Assembly (NCBI RefSeq): GCF_963576675.1 | Contig: NC_088917.1 | Span: 10,754,001-10,818,000, forward strand | Direction: 5' to 3' | Length of the DNA stretch: 64,000 nt | Origin: Euphorbia lathyris | Lineage: Eukaryota; Streptophyta; Magnoliopsida; Malpighiales; Euphorbiaceae | In this document: one piece after another, positions 43,475 to 54,541 of the stretch | How the letters are laid out: every line of letters starts with the position of its first letter | Numbering within the stretch: position 1 is the first letter of the stretch | The notes under the pieces: generated by a model | Database searches by the model: none | Seen by the model: only the letters and a program-made list of their open reading frames with translations | Told to the model about the DNA's origin: nothing | Position numbers and translations under genes: made by a program

Positions 43475-44477
43475 TTTTAAGGGTTTGGGAAGAAGAAAAA
43501 GAAAAATGAATTGAGAGAAAGAGCAAACCTTGAAGATGAGTGTGGGGGATGGAATGGTAGGTGTTTGATTTGAAAAGAGTATAGAAATGGGAATGAATAA
43601 ATTGGGAAGAGTGAAAGTTGTTTTATGGGGAAGAGTTTGGAGTAAGGGATTGGGTAAAAAGAGAGGTGATGTGAGGTTTGTGTAAGAGGTAGGTTTATAT
43701 AGGGGGTATTAGGTAGATGTAGAGATAGAATAGGAATAGCAATAGGCAAAAATTGTGTCAAAAATCGGAATCAAAAGGGCCTATAAATCGCGTGTCGCGA
43801 CCGCGAATGGCAAAGCCGCGGCCGCGGCACGCGAATTTCAGAGAAATTTTCTCTCTGAATTCGGTCCGTTTTTGCTGCTCATACCGAGAATTATTAATTC
43901 TCGATAGAGAATTGGTCAAAAATGGCTATAATGTTGCCTAATGACTTGGTTTGTGCAATTTTGTCGAGAAATTGGGTCCTGAACTTAATAAAAACTGTCC
44001 CTGTACTCAAAAACTAAAAATAAATGTCATTAATTGCAAGGAAAACCAAAGGTTTAACTTTATTAATTGGAATTAAATGGTGATAAATATAGAATTAATG
44101 AAACTTAAATGCTCATTTATGCATACAAGTTAAAAGAACCATATTAAATGCATATTAAGTGCATATAAATATATATTGAATACATGAAAGTAATCAATCG
44201 AAAGAATTGAAAAATCCTAATGTATTAAACTTAATGAATTAAGTTTGTGAAACTGGATTATGTGTTTTAAATAAGAAATCTTATTAGATTAATTTAAACA
44301 TTTAATTATTGTCATTTAACCAATATTTGCAATTATTAGAAAATAAATGAACAAAGATGAAATATATGAACAAAGTGAATTTATTAATTGAATCATATAT
44401 GTACAAAATTAAAAACAAACAAATAAATTACAACAAAAATAAGAAAAATATATACAAATTAAAATGAAAAACCTAAA
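43475..44477 (-). other. Athila spacer between the two env-position ORFs
   Basis: Non-coding and AT-rich. The segment 43477-43761 is a purine-rich run on the plus strand that gives a spurious Pro/Ser/Phe-rich minus ORF. A GC-rich palindromic block lies at 43790-43832. Confidence 0.65.
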
Positions 44478-45425
44478 CTACTCTACATATTCATCCCTAT
44501 CAAGCGGGATTTCGGTGGCCCTATAATGGTCGATTTTTATCTGCACGAAAGCTTGACGTTCCGGTGCAGAAAGAAAATGCGGGCCTGCATGAAAGACACG
44601 TTTTACGAGTCCTTCGAACTCTAAAAACTCATAGTCTATCGTCGGGAAGAATTCATCATTACTCCAAGGAACATCAATGGTACCCTTAGTACCTAGAATT
44701 ATTCCACAGATTATATTGCCGAACCCAATCTTTTTATCCTTGGATCGAGAAGCGGCGACAAGACCCTCCATCAGAATCTTTGAAGAATCCACTGCATTTC
44801 CCTGGAATATATCTCCAAGAACATAAAGATCTGTGTCACAGACCACACTACTAAATGTGCGACCGAATAAACTGTGACACAAAAATTTGTGCAAATACAG
44901 CATGGAATTGGAGTGAAAGGAATGATTATAGGCGAGTCTAGGATTGAAACGCCAAAAACCGGTAAGCATTCTCCAAATATCCGTGGACGTCATGTCTTTT
45001 CCAGGATGACGTTTGATGGTATCCTTCAGAGGAAAACCAAACCAAGCATGCAACTCGGGATAGCCGAAAGTGAAGATTTCGCCATCTTGACGAAAATTGA
45101 GACGTACCCGTCGTTTATTGACAAAACGAACGGTACAAAAGAATTCGAGAATCCAATCGCCAATGATTGGAAATCGCATTTTGGCGAATTTTGTCCACTC
45201 TAAACGTCCCAAATAGCGACTCATGTCATCGCTAATGCCAAGTTGAGTGTTCAGAAAGTCATCCATATACAATATTCCAGTGAAGAATTTGTAACGGAGC
45301 CTCCAGTAACACCTACCTTCGTCGTGATTGAAGATAGGAAAAGGCGCCCCATATCGTTTGGATAAGTCTGGGCGTTTGGTGTTTGAAACAGTATTGTGCT
45401 TAGAGGTTTTGTGTTTAGTAGGCAT
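44478..45425 (-). CDS. Athila env-position ORF 1
   Basis: This is an intact ORF of 315 codons from the ATG at 45425 (MPTKHK); seven more in-frame codons upstream start with another ATG at 45446. It lies between integrase and ORF 2, on the element's sense strand. Motifs are MRFPIIGDWILEFF, VRLNFRQDGEIFTFGYPE, WFGFP, LHKFLCHSLFGRTFSS and IGFGNIICGIILGTKG. The same pattern of blocks, in the same order, occurs in ORF 2. I recognise it as an Athila ORF-1 type protein (PF03078). Its biochemical role is unknown; env-like naming rests only on position. Confidence 0.8.
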   Translation of the reverse strand: MPTKHKTSKHNTVSNTKRPDLSKRYGAPFPIFNHDEGRCYWRLRYKFFTGILYMDDFLNTQLGISDDMSRYLGRLEWTKFAKMRFPIIGDWILEFFCTVRFVNKRRVRLNFRQDGEIFTFGYPELHAWFGFPLKDTIKRHPGKDMTSTDIWRMLTGFWRFNPRLAYNHSFHSNSMLYLHKFLCHSLFGRTFSSVVCDTDLYVLGDIFQGNAVDSSKILMEGLVAASRSKDKKIGFGNIICGIILGTKGTIDVPWSNDEFFPTIDYEFLEFEGLVKRVFHAGPHFLSAPERQAFVQIKIDHYRATEIPLDRDEYVE

Positions 45426-45675
45426 GGTGTAGAAATAAAGAAACAAGGTTTCTGTTACTTAGTGAAAAATGGTGTTTAAAGAAAATCAGAATTATGATCC
45501 GACAAAGATGAAAAGAATGTAACAGAACCATGATCTTCAAGGACTTATTTATAAGATTTTAGGATGAAATGAGGTGTTGTTTTGAAGTGAAAAGGCATAA
45601 AATTATACCTTTCCGAATTGAAGAAACTTAAGTTTTCGTTTATGAAAGGGTTTGTCTGCAGGTTGAAGATGAATC

Positions 45676-46242
45676 TGTAACACCCTGATCCAATACCATG
45701 TAGATATTGTCCGCTCTGGCCCAATTCCAACACATTGGGCCTCACGGCTTTAAAACGCGTCTGCATGTATTGGATTCACATCTTACTAATAAGCCCCATT
45801 CACTCCCTCTCCATTTCCGATGTGGGATTCAGTTCATTCCTGCCCCCATCGCCATCCCTTAGGGCCGCTCCTTGCTCAGGCCTTCTTACCCCGGCGCCAC
45901 CCACTCCGGATCGGGTCGTTACAGGCCCACCAGCTTCCGCCTGGTTCATCCCCGAACCACACATCGTACGTGGAGAGTCGGCTCTGATACCAATTGTAAC
46001 ACCCTGATCCAATACCATGTAGATATTGTTCGCTCTGGCCCAATTCCAACACATTGGGCCTCACGGCTTTAAAACGCGTCTGCATGTATTGGATTCACAT
46101 CTTACTAATAAGCCCCATTCACTCCCTCTCCATTTCCGATGTGGGATTCAGTTCATTCCTGCCCCCATCGCCATCCCTTAGGGCCGCTCCTTGCTCAGGC
46201 CTTCTTACCCCGGCGCCACCCACTTCGGACCGGGTCGTTACA
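45676..46242 (-). mobile_element. TRIM element (567 bp), TSD GAATC
   Basis: Two 248-bp terminal repeats (45676-45923, 45995-46242) start TGTAACACCC and end GTCGTTACA, with three differences by eye. The internal region is only 71 bp. It holds a tRNA-iMet primer site (45980-45992, minus strand TGGTATCAGAGCC) and a purine-rich tract next to the other LTR. GAATC flanks it at 45671-45675 and 46243-46247. It codes for nothing and depends on other elements. I see no 5S-like segment, so it is not a standard Cassandra. Confidence 0.93.
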
Positions 46243-46247
46243 GAATC

Positions 46248-46655
46248 AGCCCTGATAGTGCAGGAATAACGCGTGTCGCGACCGAGAATTCCAAATTCTC
46301 GGTCGCGACACGCTGATTTCCTTGCGGAAATCAGGCGTCGTAACCCATTTTCTGATTCACGGTAGAGAATTAATTATTCTCGGTAAGTTCAGAAAAAAAA
46401 CCTAACCTATTTGGACAACTCTGAAAAAGAGGATTCTCGTCAGAGAATTTCCTGAAACTTCAATTTTGGTCTAATTTCCTAAAATCAAATCTAAAATCAT
46501 AAAGTAAACACATTTTATGCATCTAAATCATAATATAAAATCATCTAATAATAAAAATGGCATGTGTAAAAATAAAATAAAATAAATAAATAAATAATGA
46601 ACAAAAATCTAAAAAAAATAAAACAAAATAAACTGTGTTAGAAAAGCTAAATGAT
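46248..46655 (-). other. Athila spacer with a perfect 20-bp hairpin
   Basis: Arms 46271-46290 and 46294-46313 are exact reverse complements around CCA. The left arm is identical to 40537-40556 in the 3' LTR. The rest is AT-rich and non-coding. Confidence 0.8.
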
Positions 46656-48720
46656 TTAAACGTCAGATAATAATGTTACGAACTTAATTCCTATGTGTGA
46701 AATATTTTCGTAATAAATTTTGCATCGATTACCATTAACTTTGAAACGAACTCCGTTAGGGCCTTCCAGTTCTAAAGAACCATAATCGAATGTTTTGACG
46801 ACTAAATACGGTCCTATCCATCTGGACTTAAGTTTTCCTGAAAATAAACGAAGTCGTGAATTAAATAACAACACCTTATCCCCAACATTAAAGTGTTTGA
46901 CTTTAATTTTGGCATCATGCCATTTTTTCACTTTTTCTTTATAAATCTTTGCATTTTCATAAGATAGATGGCGTAACTCATCTAATTCATTTAAATCAAG
47001 CAAACGTTTCTTACCTGCTTGTCGTAAATCAAATTTAAATTCCCTAATCGCCCAATAGGCTTTATGTTCTAATTCGACTGGCAAATGACATGCCTTCCCA
47101 TACACTAAGCGGTATGGAGTCATTCCTATTGGTGTTTTAAATGCAGTACAGTATGCCCATAACGCATTATTTAGTTTACAAGACCAATCTTTTCTTGAAG
47201 ATGAAACTATTTTCTCTAGAATCCATTTGAGTTCTTTATTTGATATCTCTGCCTGACCATTTGACTGAGGATGGTATGGCATAGACACGCGGTGGCGTAC
47301 TCCATATTTTTTCATAAGCGTTTCAAAACTTCTGTTTATAAAATGGGTACCGCCATCACTAACGATGACTCTAGGACAACCAAATCTACAAAATATATCG
47401 TCAAGAAAATTAATGACTACTTTAGAATCGTTCGTCGGGGTTGCAATTGCTTCAACCCACTTTGAAACATAATCAACGGCAACTAATATGTAAGTTTTAC
47501 CAAAAGAAGGGGGAAAAGGTCCCATGAAATCTATTCCCCACATGTCGAAGACTTCAACTTCTAGCATGGTTGTGAGGGGCATCTCATCTTTCCTTCCTAG
47601 ATTTCCTGTTCTTTGGCACTTATCACAACGAGTAATAAATGAACGGACGTCTTTAAACATCGTAGGCCAAAAGAAACCACATTCAAATATTCTAGCTATT
47701 GTCTTGCTAACTCCATTATGTCCTCCATAAGAGCTAGAATGGCATTCCGACATTATGGATTCATATTCATTTTCACTAACGCATCTCCTAATTATCCCGT
47801 CACCACAAGTCTTAAACAAAAAAGGATCTTCCCAAAAATACTGTTTAATGTCAAAGAAAAATTTCTTCTTTTGTTGGAAAGTTAATCCTTCCGGAGCAAT
47901 ATTGGCTGCAAGATAATTTGCAATATCCGCATACCATGGTGACATGACACTTTTCATTTGATAGAGATGTTCATCAGGGAAATCATCTCGTATACCGTTA
48001 GTTTCACCTATAGGACCGTTTTCATCTTCGAGTCTCGATAGATGATCGGCGACAAGGTTTTCTACTCCCTTTTTGTCTTTTATTTCTATATCAAATTCTT
48101 GTAATAATAAAACCCATCTAATGAGACGTGGTTTTGCATCCTTTTTAGCAAATAGATATCTTAATGCTGCATGATCAGTATAAATAATAACTTTCGAACC
48201 TAACAAGTATGATCTAAACTTATCACATGCAAAAACTACAGCTAATATTTCTTTCTCAGTTGTGGTGTAGTTTAATTGTGCACCGGACAGTGTGTGACTT
48301 GCATAATAAATGACATGAAGTTTCTTATCCTTCCTTTGACCTAAAACACATCCGACAGCTAAATCACTTGCATCACACATAATTTCAAAGGGTAAATCCC
48401 AATCGGGTTTAGCAATAATAGGTGCACTGACTAAAGTTGTTTTCAATGTTTCGAAAGCTTTAACGCAATCTTCATTAAAATCAAAGGTGGAATCTTTCAT
48501 GAGTAGATTAGTGAGTGGTTTGGAAATTACAGAAAAATTCTTGATAAATCTTCTGTAAAAACCGGCATGTCCTAAAAATGATCTTACTCCCTTAACAGTA
48601 GTTGGAGGGGGTAATTTTTCTATTACTGAAGTTTTTGCTCTATCCACTTCTAATCCTTTTTCAGATATATATTTTGTGACCTAAAACAATTCCTTCGTCA
48701 ACCATGAAATGACATTTTTC
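46656..48720 (-). pseudogene. Athila RT end, RNase H and integrase
   Basis: The open segment 46656-48647 (663 codons) starts at the RT thumb ([14 protein letters not shown]). RNase H follows with [20 protein letters not shown] and [10 protein letters not shown], and ends at ADHLSRLED. Integrase has a zinc site (H..H then CDKCQRTGN) and a D,D,E core: [18 protein letters not shown] and [12 protein letters not shown]. The C-terminal domain has [21 protein letters not shown] 4-bp TATA insertion near 48672 breaks the frame from the upstream RT. The downstream end at 46656 looks native. Confidence 0.88.
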
Positions 48721-50934
48721 CTAGTTTAATACCAAATTTGTTTCTTCACACCTAGATAAAACTTTATCCAAGTTTTTTAGGCACGAATCAAAAGAATCTC
48801 CATAAACTGAAAAATCATCCATAAAAACTTCCATGATATCTTCAATGAAATCATTAAAAATCGCAGTCATACAACGTTGAAATGTTGCAGGTGCGTTACA
48901 TAGACCAAAGGGCATTCTCCTATATGCAAATGTTCCGTAAGGATATGTGAAGGTCGTTTTATCTTGGTCATCCGGGTAAATATATATTTGAAAGAATCCG
49001 AAGTAACCGTCTAGAAAACAGTAGAAAGCATGACCAGCTATCCTTTCGATCATTTGATCAATGAAAGGTAGAGGAAAATGATCTTTCCTAGTTGCTTTAT
49101 TTAGGTTCCTATAGTCTATACAAACCCTCCAACCAGTGGTGGTTCGTGTAGGTATTAATTCGCCTTCTTCATTCCTTACAACTGTTATGCCTCCCTTTTT
49201 TGGTACACAATGGATTGGACTAACCCATTCACTATCCGAAATAGGGTAGATGATTCCATTGTCCAGAAGTTTAGTAATCTCATTTTTGACTACTTCCTTC
49301 ATATTCAGATTTAGGCGTCTTTGCCTATCCGCTTTAGGTGGCTTATCTTCTTCTAAGTGAATTCTATGCATTACAATACTCGGGTTAATACCTTTTAAAT
49401 ATGAAATTTGCCAACCCATACTTCCTATCCTATTTCTAACAACTTCTTTCAATTTCTCTTCCTGCACCTGTGTTAACTTGTTAGAGATAATTATAGGTAG
49501 AGAATCGCCTTCGCCTAAGAAAGCGTACCTCAAATGACTTGGTAATTCTTTAAGTTCTAATTTAGGTGGAACTATAATCGAAGGCGAAACCGGTCCATCT
49601 TCTCGAATCAAAAGTTCTGGGTCCTTATCTTCTAGTTCCTCACTCATTATAGGTTCTATTATTTCTTCTTTTTGAACAATGTCATTGACACATTCTTCAA
49701 TCAAATCAAGTTTCATACAAGCGAAATCTTCCATAGGATATTTCATCGCTTGGTTCATATCAAACTCAGTCTTATCATCTCCTATTTGTAAAACTACTTT
49801 CCCTTCCAACACATCAACTAGAGCACGTCCCGTGTTCATGAACGATCTACCAAAGATTAGCGGACAATTAACGTCATAAGCAAAATCTAAAATAACGAAA
49901 TCGGTAGGAAAGATAAATTTGTCAACTTTAACTAAAACATCCTCAATTATACCGTATGGTCTTTTAGTGGTTTGATCCGCTAATTGCAAAACCATATTGG
50001 TACGTTTGATATCTTCTTCTAAGCCTAACTTATTAAAAATAGATAATGGCATCAAGTTAATGCTTGCTCCTAAATCACAGAGACAACTGGGAAATTCAAT
50101 ATCTCCCAATTTACACGGAATGGTAAAACATCCGGGATCTTTGAGTTTTATAGGCAAATTACTGGACACAATTGAACTGCAATCTTCAGTTAGTGAAATG
50201 GATGAAATCCCTTCCCAACTGATTTTCTTTGAAATTAAATCTTTGAGGAATTTACCATAATTGGGAATTTGCGTAATCGCATCCATAAACGTCAAATTAA
50301 TATGCAAATTTTTAAGTTTGTCTAAAAATGTTAAAAGTTGTTTGTCATAGTCCTTATTACGGACTTTGTGTGGAAAAGGTGGTTTGGGTACAAAAGGTTG
50401 TGTACTAGAGTCAATTGGTGCATCTTTTTGATTTAATATATCTTCTTTGGACTTTGGTAAATCAGTTCCAGGTAAAGTCGAATTTTTGGGCATTTCCGGA
50501 CCTAAGTAATTTTTCCCTGAACGAAGAGTGATAGCCTTAACATGCTCTTTCGGATTTTCTTCCGTATGGCTTGGAAGACTTCCCTCTTTGCGGGATGGAA
50601 TTGATTTAGCGAGTTGTCCAATTTGAACCTCCAAATTATGGATGCTAGATGATTGGTTTTTAATAAGCTGATCGAATTTATTCTCGATCCGTTTAAAACC
50701 ATCATCGTGATTACTTATTTTTCCGCTCATAGCATCAATAAATTTGTCGATTTTAGAAGATAAAGTGCTAATCGTATCCTTTGATTGATTTTGATAATTA
50801 GTGGTACGATTTTGATTAGCATTAGCATTATTATTGTTATCTCTCCAGTTAAAGTTAGGATGATTTCTCCATCTAGGATTATATGTATTGGAGTAAGGGT
50901 TATTAGGTTGGTTTTGCCCTTGGACAAAGTTTAC
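48721..50934 (-). pseudogene. Athila gag C-terminus, protease and reverse transcriptase
   Basis: In frame with gag across a single TAG at 50935-50937. After a Gln/Asn-rich stretch and a coiled-coil-like region comes the aspartic protease with LCDLGASINLMP. Reverse transcriptase follows, with WVSPIHCVPKKGG, WRVCIDYRNLN, FYCFLDGYFGFFQI (motif A), RRMPFGLCNAPATFQ and the catalytic FMDDFSVYG. A TAG at 48721-48723 replaces a Trp right after it. Apart from these two nonsense codons the 2.2-kb stretch is open. Confidence 0.88.
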
Positions 50935-51939
50935 CTATTCAATTTCGCTCATACCTTCATAATCCACATCCGTTTGGATTGGCTTACCATTAGGATCACA
51001 CGGTGCCATAAACCTATCAATTTTGTGCGATAAGGCAGAAAACTGGGCTTGCAACATCGCAACTGGATCAAGATTCACTATACCTTTAACTGATGATGTA
51101 GTTGAGGATGATGCTTTCACTATTGGTATGTGTCCACATTCCGCGGGCCACATACTGCTGTTAATTGCCATTTCCTCCAGAAGTTCTCTTGCTTGGGCAG
51201 ATGTTTTCTTCATGAATAATCCTCCAGACATAGCGTCCAATGAACCTCTAGTTGTAGGATTTAGCCCATTATAAAATGTTTGCATTAAAAGTTCAGCGAG
51301 CAATTGGTGGTGCGGGCATAAATGTTGAAGTTCTTTAAAATGTTCCCAAGCCTCATAAAGAGTTTCATTATCACTTTGAGAAAAAGATGTTAACTCTTTT
51401 ATGACTCTTGCGGTTTTTGCTAAAGGAAATTTTTTTGATAAAAATGCTTGGGCTAATTGCTCCCAAGTCTCAAATGTTGCGGCTGGCATAGAAGTTAACC
51501 ACTCTTTGGCCCGATCCTTCAAAGTAAAAGGAAAAAGGCGAAGTTTGATTGCTTCTGCAGTTACATCAGTAATTTTAAAAGTGTCACAAATTTCTAAGAA
51601 ATTTGTCAAATGGGTATTAGGATTTTCGTTAGGTAACCCGTAAAATGTTACGTTATTTTGCAACATATTAAGCAATGCTGGCTTAATTTCAAAATGGTGT
51701 GCATTAATTTGGGGTCTAACTATACTATTTGTTACACCGGCCACTCCTGGCCTAGCGTAATCCATGAGTGTAGCCATAATTTCTGGCTCGGTAACTCTGG
51801 TTTTTATTGGGGTCTTGTTATTGTTTTTGTTTTTGTTGTCTCTCTTGTTCTTTTTAAGAGTCCTTTCAATTTCTGGGTCAATAGGATCTGGTGACGTGTC
51901 TGAACTTCGAGAACTGCGCATGAACTTGAAATTTCGCAC
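50935..51939 (-). CDS. Athila gag, N-terminal part
   Basis: A 334-codon ORF with the retrotransposon gag capsid domain: NPNTHLTNFLEICDTFK, LRLFPFTLKDRAKEWL, FLSKKFP and ETLYEAWEHFKELQHLCPHH. The start (MRNFKF) lies about 170 bases after the LTR, which is plausible for a leader. The stop TAG at 50935-50937 looks like a nonsense mutation, because the same frame continues open for over 700 codons. Confidence 0.88.
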   Translation of the reverse strand: MRNFKFMRSSRSSDTSPDPIDPEIERTLKKNKRDNKNKNNNKTPIKTRVTEPEIMATLMDYARPGVAGVTNSIVRPQINAHHFEIKPALLNMLQNNVTFYGLPNENPNTHLTNFLEICDTFKITDVTAEAIKLRLFPFTLKDRAKEWLTSMPAATFETWEQLAQAFLSKKFPLAKTARVIKELTSFSQSDNETLYEAWEHFKELQHLCPHHQLLAELLMQTFYNGLNPTTRGSLDAMSGGLFMKKTSAQARELLEEMAINSSMWPAECGHIPIVKASSSTTSSVKGIVNLDPVAMLQAQFSALSHKIDRFMAPCDPNGKPIQTDVDYEGMSEIE

Positions 51940-52088
51940 GAACTGAAACTACCTACAAAACAGAATTTGAAAAATAAATATGTTAGTAACTAAAAATAAA
52001 TAAAATATAAAAGTTTGAATAAGTATGAATAAACCTAGATTCGAAATAAAATACACAAAATCTAAATTTTTGTCAAAAATTTTGGCGT

Positions 52089-52106
52089 TCCCCGGCAACG
52101 GCGCCA
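52089..52106 (-). promoter_or_regulatory. Athila primer-binding site (tRNA-Asp type)
   Basis: The minus strand reads TGGCGCCGTTGCCGGGGA six bases after the 5' LTR. This is the tRNA-Asp complement typical of Athila elements and supports the lineage call. Confidence 0.9.
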
Positions 52107-52112
52107 AAAACT

Positions 52113-53590
52113 TGTTGGGCGATTTCCGCAAGTGCACGGTATACGCTTGTAGTAATAAAAGATATCGATCCCACAGGGAACGTTTTTTAACAAAAACTTA
52201 TTTTGAATCGGTTAAATTTACTTATAAGATTTATAGTAAGGAAAATCGTTAAATCGGTTTTGGTTTTGAATCTGTTAGAATAAGAATTAGATTAGAGTAT
52301 GAAAATGTTAGAAAATATTCTGATTTAAGAATGAATTTGCAAGACAGGAACGCTTAGTACTTTTTAGAAAAGTAAACAAATATATTCGTTTGCATTAAGC
52401 AAAGAAAACAACTTTAAACTTTGTATAAATTATGACGATGAAATAAATGATGGAACCTCTAATTTTTAGGCTTTGAACTGTAGTCAATCCTCCTACGGTC
52501 GGGTTAGATCGCTACCTTAACCAAATTAAAACTCTTTCGAGATAGAAATTTGTCTAAGTTGTTCAACAAAGTTTCCTTGTAAAGATTTTGAATTAAACTA
52601 CGTTTTAATGAAAACACCAGCATCAATCCACTTCGGATCCTTTACCAAAGTGCTGCATAAAAATTTATCGAATAGAACGAACTTTATTAGATGAAATATA
52701 AATTGATACAAGTTTACAGAGAACATGGAGCATGGAAACATTCGACGACTTGCAAGTGAACGGGTTGTCAATCCTTTCCTTGGGTTTCGTTAGAGTTTGT
52801 CAGGCTCAGGGGCGGATCCTCTACTCAATCTTCTCGTTGAATCTTCGTAATAGAGACGGGGTCTGTCTACTACCAAAATGAAAACTAAATTGGAACAATG
52901 TCTAAACGTTACTGAATTTGTTATTATTGAATAAACAATGTGTGTACATCATATTGTTTTGAACAGAAATGAAATCTAAATTCTGAATCACTTGACTCAG
53001 AATTTCTGCATAAATTCTATACTAATCTCTTTCTTCTACACATCTTCAACTCTCCATCAACTCTTTATTTATAGATGTTGAAGAGTCTTGATTGAAGTGT
53101 CGTGTCCATTGTGAAGAGTCGTGTCCGCTGTGAAAGGACGTCTTTATCCACCCGAACGAACGCGTTTCGTCGAAAACGAAAGTGTGCAATTTGGCTTCTA
53201 CAGATTTCTGCTCTTACCGAGAATATTTAATTCTCGACCGAGAATGGGGGAGCATCAATTTGGTCTTCGAACGAAGGGAAGGAGAAGCTGAAGGGAGCAT
53301 GTCGCGACCGAGAATTGGGGGGGCCGCGGTCGCGGCACGGAACTTTTCCGCGTCTTTGGCTTTCGTTCTCGTCCTCGATTTGGCGTTATTAATTTTCGTC
53401 GTCTTCGACTCCGTTTGTAGGGTTTTTCTTCTATTTTTGATCCTTTTTCACTCCTATTTGGATGTTACCAAATATTTATGTACCTTGAATGAAAGAAACA
53501 TATTCGAGAGTAAAAGTATTCTAAACAGATATAAACAGCATAAATTCATAGCAATATTGATGATATTTTAGGTATATTTTGGGCTTAACA
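52113..53590 (-). repeat. Athila 5' LTR (1,478 bp)
   Basis: It is the partner of 39353-40842. A TATA block lies at 53064-53074 on the minus strand. The GC-rich GTCGCGACCGAGAATT motif is at 53301-53316. Confidence 0.95.
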
Positions 53591-53595
53591 CTTTT

Positions 53596-54449
53596 ACACA
53601 GAAATGGAAGTTTGGTTTAAGATCTTTTTCTTTTTTGAATGTGCTTTGTATATTTTCTCTTTTTCTCATGTATTTTTCTTGGCAAAATCGGCTAAGGATC
53701 CAAGAATGAACTTGTCCTTTTATAGTTGAGATCTAAAGACACAATTATTTGAATCCGGAATTATCCGTTGGATTCAAACGACTCTTTCTTGCGACATTGT
53801 TCTAGTCAGCTTCAGATTTGCAGGCCAATCTTGTCGTCTGAATTCCGCAGACGTCAGGCTTGTCTTCTTCCTGCAGGTGTGTCTTCTAGTGGCAGTTTGT
53901 CTTTTAGCTAACAGACAGTTGACCCATGCATCTCGAAATTGACTTTGTGCGTAATTCCAAGGTTTCTATTATTGGTGCAGACAGTTGTCAGATCTTGTCT
54001 TCTAGCAAACGGATCATTCATGCTGTCCTGACGAACACTCAGCTTGACTGTATTGACGTTGCTTTTGTTCTTTGTTTCTGAGTCATATTCTTACTCAGCT
54101 TCCGTGGTCAGCTTCGTCTGCAAGCATTAGTTTAGAGGAAGACTTCTCTTCTTTGGTACTGAGTTGCGTTCCACTCAGCTTCTTTAGTCAGCTTCATATT
54201 TAAGTAATTGTTCTGAAGATGACTTTTCTTTTATCATGCTGAGGAAACTTCACTCAGCTTGTGCTGTGTCCTCATGCTGACTTCGTCCTGTCTTACTTTT
54301 TGATTCTGTTTTCATTTATACTTATACTTAACATTGAACAAACATATTAGTACAATTAAATCAAAGCACTTAAATTTAATTGCCTCTTAATCATGGATTA
54401 ACTTAAATAATTTTGTCAAATCAAAATCATGTGGAAAGGTGTTTCAACA
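53596..54449 (-). repeat. Copia-B 5' LTR, right part
   Basis: It continues 39239-39352 across the Athila insertion and ends TTTCAACA at 54449, followed by the CTAAT TSD. Against 8247-9099 I count about 41 differences in some 860 bp, near 5%. A TATA block lies at 53716-53725 on the minus strand. Confidence 0.92.
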
Positions 54450-54454
54450 CTAAT

Positions 54455-54479
54455 ACTGTCACGTTACACGGGACCAACA
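54455..54479 (+). repeat. Copia-A 5' LTR, last 25 bp
   Basis: The segment ends GGGACCAACA and is followed directly by the primer site. With 6334-7620 it restores one LTR. It differs from the Copia-B end by a short extra stretch (CTGTCACGTTA) near the terminus. Confidence 0.85.
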
Positions 54480-54481
54480 AG

Positions 54482-54492
54482 TGGTATCAGAG
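54482..54492 (+). promoter_or_regulatory. Copia-A primer-binding site
   Basis: TGGTATCAGAG lies two bases after the LTR end on the plus strand, complementary to tRNA-iMet. This fixes the plus orientation of Copia-A. Confidence 0.9.
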
Positions 54493-54541
54493 TCTGACAG
54501 CTCACTAATCAAGATAAAACTATCTTGAACTGATCCCCGTA

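Larger units (their letters stand above)
39353..53590 (-). mobile_element. Athila-lineage Ty3/gypsy element, TSD CTTTT
   Basis: LTRs are 39353-40842 and 52113-53590, both starting TGTTGGGC and ending GGGCTTAACA, with CTTTT at 39348-39352 and 53591-53595. The minus strand carries the primer site (tRNA-Asp type), gag, protease, reverse transcriptase, RNase H, integrase and two env-position ORFs. A TRIM sits between integrase and the first of these. I count about 26 substitutions and one 12-bp indel between LTRs, near 1.8%. It is inactive: in-frame stops lie in gag (50935) and RT (48721), a 4-bp insertion lies near 48672, and a stop lies in the second env-position ORF. Confidence 0.95.
7621..54449 (-). 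mobile_element. Copia-B: Sirevirus-like copia carrying three insertions
   Basis: The ends are TGTTGGTCCC at 7621 and TTTCAACA at 54449, flanked by CTAAT at 7616-7620 and 54450-54454. Coding is on the minus strand: gag near 39 kb, pol to 35 kb, then a long env-position ORF spread over 34504-32626, 24445-23954 and 10318-9816. Insertions are Copia-C (10324-23953), Copia-D (24451-32625) and Athila (39353-53590). The shared LTR parts differ by about 5% by eye, the highest value in the nest. The element is dead: its primer site and reverse transcriptase core are deleted. Confidence 0.9.

Noticed and set aside
45676..46242. Cassandra element or 5S rRNA gene
   Set aside because: LTR size and primer site fit a TRIM, but I can find no 5S-like promoter or gene segment.
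45676..46242. Simple tandem duplication
   Set aside because: A 71-bp spacer with a primer site, purine tract and GAATC flanks show a retroelement.
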